64,000 nucleotides of DNA from positions 1 to 64,000 of the IMG/VR virus record IMGVR_UViG_3300036406_000522; one strand, given 5' to 3'. The notes under the pieces are model-generated. The model saw only the letters and a list, made by a program, of their open reading frames with translations. It was not told where the DNA came from and ran no database searches. Both the position numbers and the translations under genes were made by a program. This document shows positions 48,601 through 56,922 of this stretch, in pieces (position 1 is the stretch's first letter; every line of letters begins with the position of its first letter). The DNA comes from a virus.

Positions 48601-51600
48601 TGGGTTGGTTTTCGGTATTCTCTTTTATTGTTAGTATGGTTGTACAACATCAACAACAGAAGAAGGCAAAAGAGCGACAGAAAAAGGCTGAGCAAGAGGC
48701 GTTTGAACGTGCAGACCGCGCTAAAGGTATTGAGATCGTTGCTGAAGGTGAAGCCAGTCCAGCTAACATCGTCTATGGCCGCTGTCTAGTAGGTGGTATA
48801 CGTGTGTACCACAATACTCTCAGTAGCTTTACATACACAACTCCCAACTCGCAGAAGCAGCTCGTAAACGCGCTATCAGGAAGTATCGGCGGTAAAAAGC
48901 ACGAATACCTGACGGTTCAGCAAGTCATATCGATGGCTCCGATAAATAGTTGCATATGGGCTGACGTAGATAAGCAAGATTACAATACCAGTCGATTTGC
49001 CACAAAGGGTCCACCTTCAGCTGACTATGTCAATACAGGTGGTGCCGGCGGTCTAAGACTCGACGTGCATTACTCCGGTAATGAGAACGATTCGATTGCT
49101 GCAGCTAATTATCCGAGTGTGCTTGGTACGTCGTTATTTCCTGGATTCGCGTTCGCTTCTGGTGTATTCAGGCTTAATCGAGACGATCCGCAGTTCGGAG
49201 GTGTGCCAACAGCACAGTTCTACATCGAAGGATTGAAGGTAGCAACACTTACTGAGAGCCTTGGTGTTTACACTGTAGGTGCTCGTAGCTATTCGAACAA
49301 CCCAGCGTTGGTCTTACTGGACTACCTGACGAACACAGCGTATGGAAAAGGATTATCATACGACGAAATCGATCTGGAGAGCTTCTACAACGCGAAGGTA
49401 ATCTGCGACAAGATCGTACAGTCCGGTGTCTCTGCTGAAGGTAAAATATGGCGCAAACGAAATACGCCTATTCTCACGCGTGATCTTCCACTTTACGAAG
49501 CTAACATCACAATGTTTTCGGATGCCAAGATAGTAGACAACATCGAGAGAATTCTAGATACGATGGATGCCTCTGAGTTGATATGGACAACAGGTAAGTA
49601 TAAGCTTCTGTTGCAGTATCCATATGTGTACAACGCACTGGTGACATACGCTAAGAATGATGTTGTACAGACGAACTCTGGCACTAGTGACGTTACTGTC
49701 TATCGATCTTTGATCAATGGTAACAATACAGCACTCAACACTGCTAATTGGGTGACAGCTCTGGCCGCTACCATTACTGACGATGACATCATCAAGCGAG
49801 ATGAATTCAAGGTAACATGGCCAAACGCTAGCACACGCTACAACTTTGCTACTGTACGCTTTCGTAATGAGGCGAAGGACTTCTCAGAGGACTCGGCAAG
49901 TTGGCCTCCGAAGACAAATTTTGTTCCTGGTGCTGGTGTCGAAAGAGGAGCCTGGGCTAGTGGAACCGCATACAACCGAAGTGATTATGTAACCTATGGT
50001 GGTAACAGCTATCAGCTTAGGTTTGGTGAGTCGCGAGTCTATGCTGTGGACCCTTCGGTGGACACAACTGCCTGGGCACTCGTAGACGGAGTAAATGACG
50101 TATACCGAACCTATATCGGCTTAGACAACGGAGTGGAATTAGAGTCGTCTATTTTCGGAGATGGTATTGTTGACTATTACCATGCGCTCGCAAAAGCAGA
50201 ATCCATTGTACGGAGCTCGCGTTCTGCAACCTCGTACAACATAACGCTGTCACATAGATATGGTGGATTAGAGCCGACAGACTTCATGAGGCTGGAAAGT
50301 GATTTCCTGGAGATACCTGGTGAGCTGTTGATGGTTAATAGCGTGACTATCAATGCTGAAGGTAATGTCATTGTTGAGGCTTCTAAGTTCGATGCAAGGA
50401 ATCTGGAGTGGAATGCTAAGGACAACGAGGTAATACCGCAACGTAACATCTATGACAGTGCTGTACCAGCAGTGACGTCTCTGACGCTACTCGCAAGTAG
50501 CAACATGGCACTGTCTAGTGGTACGTTATCGTGGGTTGTTTCTAATGACTCCCGAGTGTCTGGCTATTCCATACGATACACCTCTGTGCCAGTAAACGAA
50601 CTGACGATAACATCTGGTATGGATGAGCTGGGTGTTGCCCATGGTGATCACTTTCTGTTGCCGTCAATGGCTGCTGCGACACGTACCTTTGTTGTCATAC
50701 CGATGCTCTTTGGGAAGCTTGGCCCGTTCTCCTCATGGGCTGCAATCTCGGCAGCTGTGACGCCAGCGGATACTGACTATTACGCCTCACTGCCGTTAAA
50801 CGTGTATGCACGATCATTGACAACACCTACTACTCCAGTCGGTGGTACTTACAACTTTGACACGTTTCAGTTTGCTACGTTGCCGACAGGGTTGCCTACT
50901 GTATGGTCAGCAGGGATTCCTGCAGGTACGACAGACTTGTATCGTTCAATTACGATCATCTCTGCGCAAAATAGCACAGGTATCATTGCTGCTGGCACAT
51001 GGGAAACACCTGCGTTGATACAACCGGCTGTACTTGATACGCTATCAACGAAGAACTCACTGACGGTGTTGCAGGATAACCTAGGAGTGAACTATGGCTA
51101 CGCGAATGCCAACGGTTATCTATCTATACGTAGCGGTGACACAAACGTTACAGCAAGCACTTCATTCGTAATACATTCAGAGACGAGTTGTGATGCTTCA
51201 ATAAACAATACCGACAACAAGGGCTACTACAACGTAACCACGCTCACAGGCAATGTAGGTTTCTTCACTGTGAAGGCCACCTATAACGGTCGAGATGTGT
51301 ATCATAATATCGATGTCCTCGCATTGAACGTGGGAGCTGTTCGAGATACCACACCACCACCAGGTGCCGTCGGTGTGACAGTAACGACAGGCTTCAGTAC
51401 GGTGTTCATTGCTGTATCACCTGCACCTTCGTACTCCGAGGGACATGGACATGGCTTCACTGTAGTTTACGGAGCTGAGGGTGCTACGCCAGTGTTCGGT
51501 GATGCAGTTGAGATGTATCGGTTCAATGGTACGCAAGCCTCCATGCCGTCAACATTAGGTAAGGTGCTAAAGCTATGGTTCAAGAACATCTCCAATGATG

Positions 51601-53282
51601 GTTACTTGTCTGTAAACGCTTTTGGTGGCACGAATGGTATTGATGCAACGACAGGGAAGATCAATGGTGTCGACCTTAACCCGCTGATTATTGAGGCAAC
51701 TAACCTTGCAGATGGCGCGGTCGGAGGCGATAAGCTGGCGATTGGTGCTATTGCCGTAGGCTCACTGGCTGTCGCTAACGGTGCGATAACGAATGCAATG
51801 ATCGAGAGTCTAACAGCAGATAAGATTCTTGCAGGAACTCTACAGGCAACAGAGTACATACAGGTAGGTGGCAAGTTGAAGCTGTTTGGCGACGGTTACA
51901 TTGAGAGTTACTCACAAGCTGGTTACAGTACAGCCGGCGATTACTCAAGGCTAGATAGTGGTAATCTAAGGCTGTATCGCTACGTGCCTGCATTAGGTTA
52001 CGCAGTAGAGTATGCTTACCTCCGGAGATATGAGACTGGTACAGCTGCTAGTGGCGATTTGGTGACACTGCCGGGCTACTGGAAGACACAACCGAAAATT
52101 CTTGTTTCACCTTTCGTGTTAAAGTTCTTTGATCCTGCATATGTCGCGCAGGGCCAGTCTATTGTCTGTGAAGCGCAAAATATCGCGGAAACATCGCTTG
52201 GTAGTATGCAATGGCGTTTTACAGCCATAGCATATCTGACACTGTCGGCTAGTACGGTAAATACAGTGTTGAATCAGACATCTGGTTCTATATCGAGCAA
52301 CACTTACTCTTCAACACCGACGCGTACGACGCCTGCTAATACAGCTAGTGTTACCTGCAATGTCGAGCTAGTGTCATACCGTGGAAATGGATTATCGCAA
52401 TACATCTACCGAACTGTAAGCTGGCGTATAGGGTATCGAGTATCAGGTAGCGGTAGTGCATATTCATACTCAACACCGAAGGTTAAATCGATAGGAGCTA
52501 CTACAGGTATCGTAACAGATACGGTGTCGTTCACATTTCCTGCTGGTGCGAACACATATGAGTTCTTCATCGCGTACACAGCGTCCGACGAGAGCGCTAG
52601 TCTATTTGGTTCACTCACATATGAGTACGCAACACAAGCTGTTAGTAGTGGGCCTATATCTGGTTCACCTACAGACATTCCGTACCCCTATAGTGGATTC
52701 AGTTCTAGCACTACATTATCCCCCGCAATGTCCGCATACTCCGCACCATCCGGCTGGAGCATCTATAGTGTAGCCTATTCAGCAACATTCGGATTCGGTA
52801 CGCCTAGTTTGTCAGCTACCCCTTACCAGGAGAATGCCAATAACATCTGTTCTATTCTGCTTAGAAAGGGCGGTGGTGAGGCTGAAACATGGAACGTATC
52901 TAAGATATACTCAGGCGGTAATTACTTCCTAAGGGCATCTAATAATTTCTATGGTGATCTAGCTGACGGTACAGCTATATTTGAGGAATTGCAATCAAAC
53001 ACGCGTGTCTATAATGTTGCTACCGTGGTCACTGGTACATACAATCCGAACTACTGGACGATGGAGTTGACTGAGTACGTGTTCACCTACGGTGCCCTGT
53101 ACAAAGGTGTGGGATACGTGACCGGTACGGTGACTGCGGACGCTCTGATAACTATTAGGCGTCCTGTGCCTAACAGCACGACCCCTGCAAACACGTTCAA
53201 GTTTGTAGACTACACGGTAGCATTGGCGACTGCGCAAGTGCTCGCTACAGGCACGCTTAACTGGATGGCTATTGGAGACTAA
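48600..53282 (+). CDS. Tail tip / central hub protein (lambda J-like) with carbohydrate-binding modules
   Basis: 1560 residues. A hydrophobic N-terminal helix precedes a charged coil, then ANIVYGRCLVGGIRVYHN typical of tail-hub N-termini. CBM5/12-like segments occur near residues 345-385 (YAKNDVVQ..VYRSL) and 450-495 (WASGTAYNRSDYVTYGGNSYQL). A fibronectin-III-like domain lies near 630-720 and a helical linker GDKLAIGAIAVGSLAVANGA near 1040. Forms the tip that touches the receptor and joins fibres. Confidence 0.85.
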   Translation: MGWFSVFSFIVSMVVQHQQQKKAKERQKKAEQEAFERADRAKGIEIVAEGEASPANIVYGRCLVGGIRVYHNTLSSFTYTTPNSQKQLVNALSGSIGGKKHEYLTVQQVISMAPINSCIWADVDKQDYNTSRFATKGPPSADYVNTGGAGGLRLDVHYSGNENDSIAAANYPSVLGTSLFPGFAFASGVFRLNRDDPQFGGVPTAQFYIEGLKVATLTESLGVYTVGARSYSNNPALVLLDYLTNTAYGKGLSYDEIDLESFYNAKVICDKIVQSGVSAEGKIWRKRNTPILTRDLPLYEANITMFSDAKIVDNIERILDTMDASELIWTTGKYKLLLQYPYVYNALVTYAKNDVVQTNSGTSDVTVYRSLINGNNTALNTANWVTALAATITDDDIIKRDEFKVTWPNASTRYNFATVRFRNEAKDFSEDSASWPPKTNFVPGAGVERGAWASGTAYNRSDYVTYGGNSYQLRFGESRVYAVDPSVDTTAWALVDGVNDVYRTYIGLDNGVELESSIFGDGIVDYYHALAKAESIVRSSRSATSYNITLSHRYGGLEPTDFMRLESDFLEIPGELLMVNSVTINAEGNVIVEASKFDARNLEWNAKDNEVIPQRNIYDSAVPAVTSLTLLASSNMALSSGTLSWVVSNDSRVSGYSIRYTSVPVNELTITSGMDELGVAHGDHFLLPSMAAATRTFVVIPMLFGKLGPFSSWAAISAAVTPADTDYYASLPLNVYARSLTTPTTPVGGTYNFDTFQFATLPTGLPTVWSAGIPAGTTDLYRSITIISAQNSTGIIAAGTWETPALIQPAVLDTLSTKNSLTVLQDNLGVNYGYANANGYLSIRSGDTNVTASTSFVIHSETSCDASINNTDNKGYYNVTTLTGNVGFFTVKATYNGRDVYHNIDVLALNVGAVRDTTPPPGAVGVTVTTGFSTVFIAVSPAPSYSEGHGHGFTVVYGAEGATPVFGDAVEMYRFNGTQASMPSTLGKVLKLWFKNISNDGYLSVNAFGGTNGIDATTGKINGVDLNPLIIEATNLADGAVGGDKLAIGAIAVGSLAVANGAITNAMIESLTADKILAGTLQATEYIQVGGKLKLFGDGYIESYSQAGYSTAGDYSRLDSGNLRLYRYVPALGYAVEYAYLRRYETGTAASGDLVTLPGYWKTQPKILVSPFVLKFFDPAYVAQGQSIVCEAQNIAETSLGSMQWRFTAIAYLTLSASTVNTVLNQTSGSISSNTYSSTPTRTTPANTASVTCNVELVSYRGNGLSQYIYRTVSWRIGYRVSGSGSAYSYSTPKVKSIGATTGIVTDTVSFTFPAGANTYEFFIAYTASDESASLFGSLTYEYATQAVSSGPISGSPTDIPYPYSGFSSSTTLSPAMSAYSAPSGWSIYSVAYSATFGFGTPSLSATPYQENANNICSILLRKGGGEAETWNVSKIYSGGNYFLRASNNFYGDLADGTAIFEELQSNTRVYNVATVVTGTYNPNYWTMELTEYVFTYGALYKGVGYVTGTVTADALITIRRPVPNSTTPANTFKFVDYTVALATAQVLATGTLNWMAIGD

Positions 53283-53765
53283 ATGATAACCTTGCAAAAG
53301 ATAAAGTCGATAGATGAATTTTCGACTTGCATAGATATTTATGCAGACTACAATGACGATACCTTCATTCATGTGGATCGTAAGAAATCTCTGCTACAGT
53401 TGCGAGAGCATTCAAAGAGTGGCTTCTTGTATACGATCAAGGACGATGATGTCCTTGTAGGGTGGTTACTGGCCGAACGCCTAAAGCACCCTTTTTCTTC
53501 GCACTCCTTCTTGCAGCAATCGTTCTACGTAACGAACATGCGAGGTATTAAATCAGCTAGAGCTATCATCCTGGCACACGAGGAGTTGATTCGATTAGCT
53601 GAACGTTTCAGAATAGAGATTGTCCTGTCTGTCGGTAGCTTCTACGACGAGCAGAATATCTTTACGAAGATACTTGAGAAGAGGGGTTGGAAACGTAGAG
53701 GACATACTGCTATATGGCACACCTCGCATTACAAAACATGTAACGAGAGGCTTGAAACCCTATAG
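53283..53765 (+). CDS. GNAT-type acetyltransferase-like protein
   Basis: 160 residues, one base after the tail-tip stop. The order of strands (FLYTIKDDDVLVGWLLAE) and the helix LILAHEELIRLAERFRIEIVLSV followed by FTKILEKRGWKRRG fits the GNAT fold, including the final GW..RG loop. The acetyl-CoA Q/RxxGxG/A loop is degenerate. Similar proteins occur among phage tail genes with unknown purpose. Confidence 0.65.
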   Translation: MITLQKIKSIDEFSTCIDIYADYNDDTFIHVDRKKSLLQLREHSKSGFLYTIKDDDVLVGWLLAERLKHPFSSHSFLQQSFYVTNMRGIKSARAIILAHEELIRLAERFRIEIVLSVGSFYDEQNIFTKILEKRGWKRRGHTAIWHTSHYKTCNERLETL

Positions 53766-54029
53766 AGCAAACGGTGTCTGAATCGCAAACGCAACTCTCG
53801 GCGACCGCATTTTCGCCCTTGCCTGGACTGACCTGCAGAGTGGTCACGGGCGAGGCGATTGCGGGGTCGGCGATGCGAGGGTGATGGCATGCGACCGAGC
53901 TGCTCCTGCGGCCACTTTCGGGCAACTCTGGGCATTTTCCCGCCTTTTGATGTGGCAGAAGGACAGACGAGGAATAGACGAGCGCACTTACGACTCAATG
54001 TAATTTTAATGAACAGTTAAGGATAACAA
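53766..54029 (+). other. 264-bp GC-rich intergenic region
   Basis: Bases about 53,775-53,945 are clearly GC-richer than surrounding genes and share CTGGGCATTT with the GC-rich tract at 17,215-17,395. Antisense open frames here have no ribosome sites and look like composition artefacts. No promoter or hairpin is convincing. The next gene has AAGGA just upstream. Confidence 0.5.
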
Positions 54030-54881
54030 ATGAACGTCAGACAAAAGATACTCGACCAGCAACTAGCTAGCAACTGGGAAATGCAGTCGAACGACGGCTC
54101 GAACGTCGTAGCATACAATCGCAAATCAGGTCGAACACTATCGACCACGCTCTCGAAGTTCAATGAGATGATCAGAGCAGCTGTTGCACCGGAGAGGAAG
54201 ACAGAGGTTATCGTCAAGACGGCTGTACCTGTTGTGCTTGGTAGTAATGGTGCAGTTGATGCAGCAGGTATTGTGACACTCAACGTAGCACTACCGGCTG
54301 TATACAGCTCGGCATGGCTTTATCTCCCAGTGAATGCAATCGTAGGTGGCCTTGCAGGTTACTACTATGTCGTGTTCTCTACAACTACAGTCGGTCAGGT
54401 CTTCAACAAGTTCACCAAGGCTGAGGCACAATTCGTGCCCTATACGCCTGCAGGTGAAGAGGCAGCTGGTCTAGTTGCAGCTGTAGGTTCGGCATCGGGA
54501 TATGTTGCAACTATTGCAGCTGTCAATATGCTGGCTTACTCTGTTCCTGGTGGCTTGCTCGGAGTGCATGGGAGTATCAGTGTTGATGCTACATTCTCTG
54601 TTGTAAACAACGCTGATTCGAAGACTACTGTGCTGAAACTCGGCGCTACGACGATGAAGACAGCCGCCAACGCTAGTATGGCACATGCGAAGCACAGTGT
54701 CTCTGCGCAGAATAGAGGACTTGTTGTTCGCCAAGTTATCACTGATAACGAAGGTGTGGCTGCTCCTCTCTACGGCTCGGTGGATACCGGCGTGGACGTA
54801 ACGGTGTCGATAACAGGCCTCACAGGGAGCGCTACTAACTTCCTGGTCATGGAATCGCTGGAGATGTCTGTCAACGTTTAA
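54030..54881 (+). CDS. Virion structural protein, unknown
   Basis: 283 residues after AAGGATAAC. Helical N-terminal 50 residues, Ala/Val-rich beta remainder (NVALPAVYSSAWLYLP), consistent with a tail or decoration protein. Located between tip and fibre genes. Family not recognised. Confidence 0.65.
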   Translation: MNVRQKILDQQLASNWEMQSNDGSNVVAYNRKSGRTLSTTLSKFNEMIRAAVAPERKTEVIVKTAVPVVLGSNGAVDAAGIVTLNVALPAVYSSAWLYLPVNAIVGGLAGYYYVVFSTTTVGQVFNKFTKAEAQFVPYTPAGEEAAGLVAAVGSASGYVATIAAVNMLAYSVPGGLLGVHGSISVDATFSVVNNADSKTTVLKLGATTMKTAANASMAHAKHSVSAQNRGLVVRQVITDNEGVAAPLYGSVDTGVDVTVSITGLTGSATNFLVMESLEMSVNV

Positions 54882-55055
54882 GCGGACAGGCCTATATACG
54901 CAAAATAAGGGTACAAGAATAATGTACCTGCGTCTCTCTGGTCAGTACGTGATACTGTTAACTTATCCTACTTCGCCGCCCCCCTTTATTAACAATAAGG
55001 ATGCGCTAGTGATTAGTGTATCTTTACTAACTGAGAAAGAAAGAAATGAGGGATC
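54882..55055 (+). other. 174-bp intergenic region before the fibre genes
   Basis: Contains a GGTAC/GTACC hairpin (about 54,910-54,930) and the second long copy of the repeated element (54,954-54,991). No gene. Confidence 0.6.
54954..54991 (+). promoter_or_regulatory. Long repeated element, copy 2
   Basis: ACTGTTAACTTATCC, then TTCGCCGCCCCCCTTTATTA. Matches the copy at 25,192-25,230 with three substitutions and one one-base gap; 65 bases before the fibre gene block. Confidence 0.6.
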
Positions 55056-55658
55056 ATGGCTAGATCACGAATCATTGATATAACGACGGATCTTCAGTCG
55101 GACACCGGCTCTGTGCTATGGTCTATTGTCCAGGGTGAGCGACTCGAATTTCCAATCGTGTTGGACTTTTTATCTAATGCTGCATTAGGCTTCACATTTG
55201 AGGCTGTTATCATCGAGGCTGAAAACACAGGTGTTATCGATCCTGAGGATCCTGATGCGAAGCCTTCGACAGTACAGCCCTCCGGTGTAGAATCAGCACT
55301 TAACGTCAGGGTACCAACATATCGTGATGTCTGGGTAGCAGGTAATGCATACACACGCGAGGAGTTTGTCCTACATAATACGCTGTATTATAAGCGTAGA
55401 ACCGGTACTGGCATTATTGATGCCACTCCGCCGAACACCTCAGCAGATTGGATCGAGTTTAACCCAGCAACTGTGTATCTGCAGTTTGAGTCTTCATTGT
55501 CCACTACATGGGCTGTGCAACCTAAGCCTGGTATCCCTACACACGGCTTCTTTGAGCTAAGAGTCACTGAGCCTAATACTGTATTCTTCCAACGGACATG
55601 GAAACCAATGCGAGGCATGATAGAATTTCTATTCAGTCCTACAGAAGTAGTGGTGTAA
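55056..55658 (+). CDS. Tail/baseplate protein with carbohydrate-binding module
   Basis: 200 residues. The N-terminal 75 residues have a baseplate upper-protein-like beta pattern (SIVQGERLEFPIVLDF). Residues about 90-136 (DVWVAGNAYTREEFVLHNTLYYKRR...ADWIEF) form a CBM5/12-like chitin/cellulose-binding-type module. Likely part of the adsorption apparatus. Confidence 0.7.
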   Translation: MARSRIIDITTDLQSDTGSVLWSIVQGERLEFPIVLDFLSNAALGFTFEAVIIEAENTGVIDPEDPDAKPSTVQPSGVESALNVRVPTYRDVWVAGNAYTREEFVLHNTLYYKRRTGTGIIDATPPNTSADWIEFNPATVYLQFESSLSTTWAVQPKPGIPTHGFFELRVTEPNTVFFQRTWKPMRGMIEFLFSPTEVVV

Positions 55659-55659
55659 T

Positions 55660-56454
55660 ATGACCACTAAGCTGATAAGGATCGTCGGTGAAGCGTATAT
55701 TGCCACAATAGACGGTGAAGCGTATATTGCCACAATAGACGGTGAAGCGTATATTGCCACAATAGACGCGAATATCACTAAGACAGTTACAGTCGATACC
55801 ACAGAGTCCGACATATCGATTGAAGGGTATGGCCCGAGAAGCGACATCTATGTTTTACAGAACAATAACCAATCGCGCTTCACCGATATTGCAGACATGG
55901 TCGATATTCCTGTATTTGGAACGACGCGTGTTGCGGATGAGGATCAGCTTAATGTATTGGACTCTGCTATCATACTGGCTGTAAAAGTAGCAGATACGGA
56001 CACATTCACGACCACTGATATTTTCGTTGGTGACGACAGTATAATTCAAATTGATAAACGCTTTAATGAGCAAATACTGTTTGATGAGATATTTAATATT
56101 GAAATCGGTGCTGTATTCCCTTCAGAGAGTGTCTCAATACTTGATAATAGTACAGTATCAGTTATCAAGATTGTGAATGACACCCTCGTAGCTACAGACG
56201 GTCCACCGTTATTCAGCGTTGGTATTTCGGAAGATAGTGTCGACACTACAACGTGTACAGACATCTTTAGCTTCGGCATTACGTCTGTGCTTACTGAAAC
56301 AGCCAGTATCCTCGATTCGTTGGCGATCTCGAATACAAAGTCGCTGGCGGCTGAGCTTATAACAGTCTCAGATACTGGTGGTGTAGTGTCACAGTCGTAC
56401 GGCTCAGAGGATTATTTTTCACAAGCTTACACAGGCTCTTACTCCACATTTTAA
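55660..56454 (+). CDS. Virion protein with triplicated GEAYIATID repeat
   Basis: 264 residues, two bases after the previous stop. Residues 10-36 are three identical copies of GEAYIATID, encoded by an exact 27-bp tandem repeat. The rest is Asp/Thr-rich beta sequence, and the end is aromatic (SQSYGSEDYFSQAYTGSYSTF). Probably a fibre-associated or decoration protein; no family recognised. Confidence 0.65.
   Translation: MTTKLIRIVGEAYIATIDGEAYIATIDGEAYIATIDANITKTVTVDTTESDISIEGYGPRSDIYVLQNNNQSRFTDIADMVDIPVFGTTRVADEDQLNVLDSAIILAVKVADTDTFTTTDIFVGDDSIIQIDKRFNEQILFDEIFNIEIGAVFPSESVSILDNSTVSVIKIVNDTLVATDGPPLFSVGISEDSVDTTTCTDIFSFGITSVLTETASILDSLAISNTKSLAAELITVSDTGGVVSQSYGSEDYFSQAYTGSYSTF
55687..55767 (+). 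repeat. 27-bp perfect tandem repeat, three copies
   Basis: Units 55,687-55,713, 55,714-55,740 and 55,741-55,767 are identical and in frame, encoding GEAYIATID. Such a repeat can gain or lose copies by slippage without breaking the reading frame. Confidence 0.95.
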
Positions 56455-56463
56455 GGAACTGAA

Positions 56464-56922
56464 ATGCAAACAAACGAAGTAATCAAATTCAAGGGCTCTC
56501 TAAATATCACCGTCAAGGACGCAGAGGGCAACATTAAGGATGAGCGTGAAGTTAACAACCTTGTGGTTGACACAGGTCTTGCCTACATCATCTCGCGCAT
56601 GAAGGATGCCAGCGCTACTGCTATGTCGCATATGGCTATTGGCACTAGCGCTACCGCTGCTGCAGACGCACAGACAGCTCTGTTGGCTGAAGTTGGCCGT
56701 GTCGCTCTTGCGAGTTCTACTATCACTACAACCACAGTGGCGAATGATACGCTTACCTATGCTGCAACCTTTCCCGCTGGAACAGGTACAGGCGCTATCG
56801 TCGAGGCCGGTATTCTGAACGCAGCTGGCGCTGGTACGCTACTCGCAAGGACTGTCTTCGCTGTTATCAACAAAGGTGCTCTCGATAGCATGACTGTCAT
56901 CTGGAACGTACGGAGCGCCTAA
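56464..56922 (+). CDS. Conserved phage tail-fibre-associated protein
   Basis: 152 residues. The sequence VVDTGLAYIISRM...HMAIGTSATAAADAQTALLAEVGR is the pattern of small phage tail proteins encoded beside fibre genes. Overlaps the fibre gene by one base (TAATG). Confidence 0.68.
   Translation: MQTNEVIKFKGSLNITVKDAEGNIKDEREVNNLVVDTGLAYIISRMKDASATAMSHMAIGTSATAAADAQTALLAEVGRVALASSTITTTTVANDTLTYAATFPAGTGTGAIVEAGILNAAGAGTLLARTVFAVINKGALDSMTVIWNVRSA

Noticed and set aside
53729-53998. Minus-strand Arg/Ser-rich frames in the intergenic tract
   Set aside because: No ribosome site and no partner genes on that strand; GC-rich composition explains the open frame.
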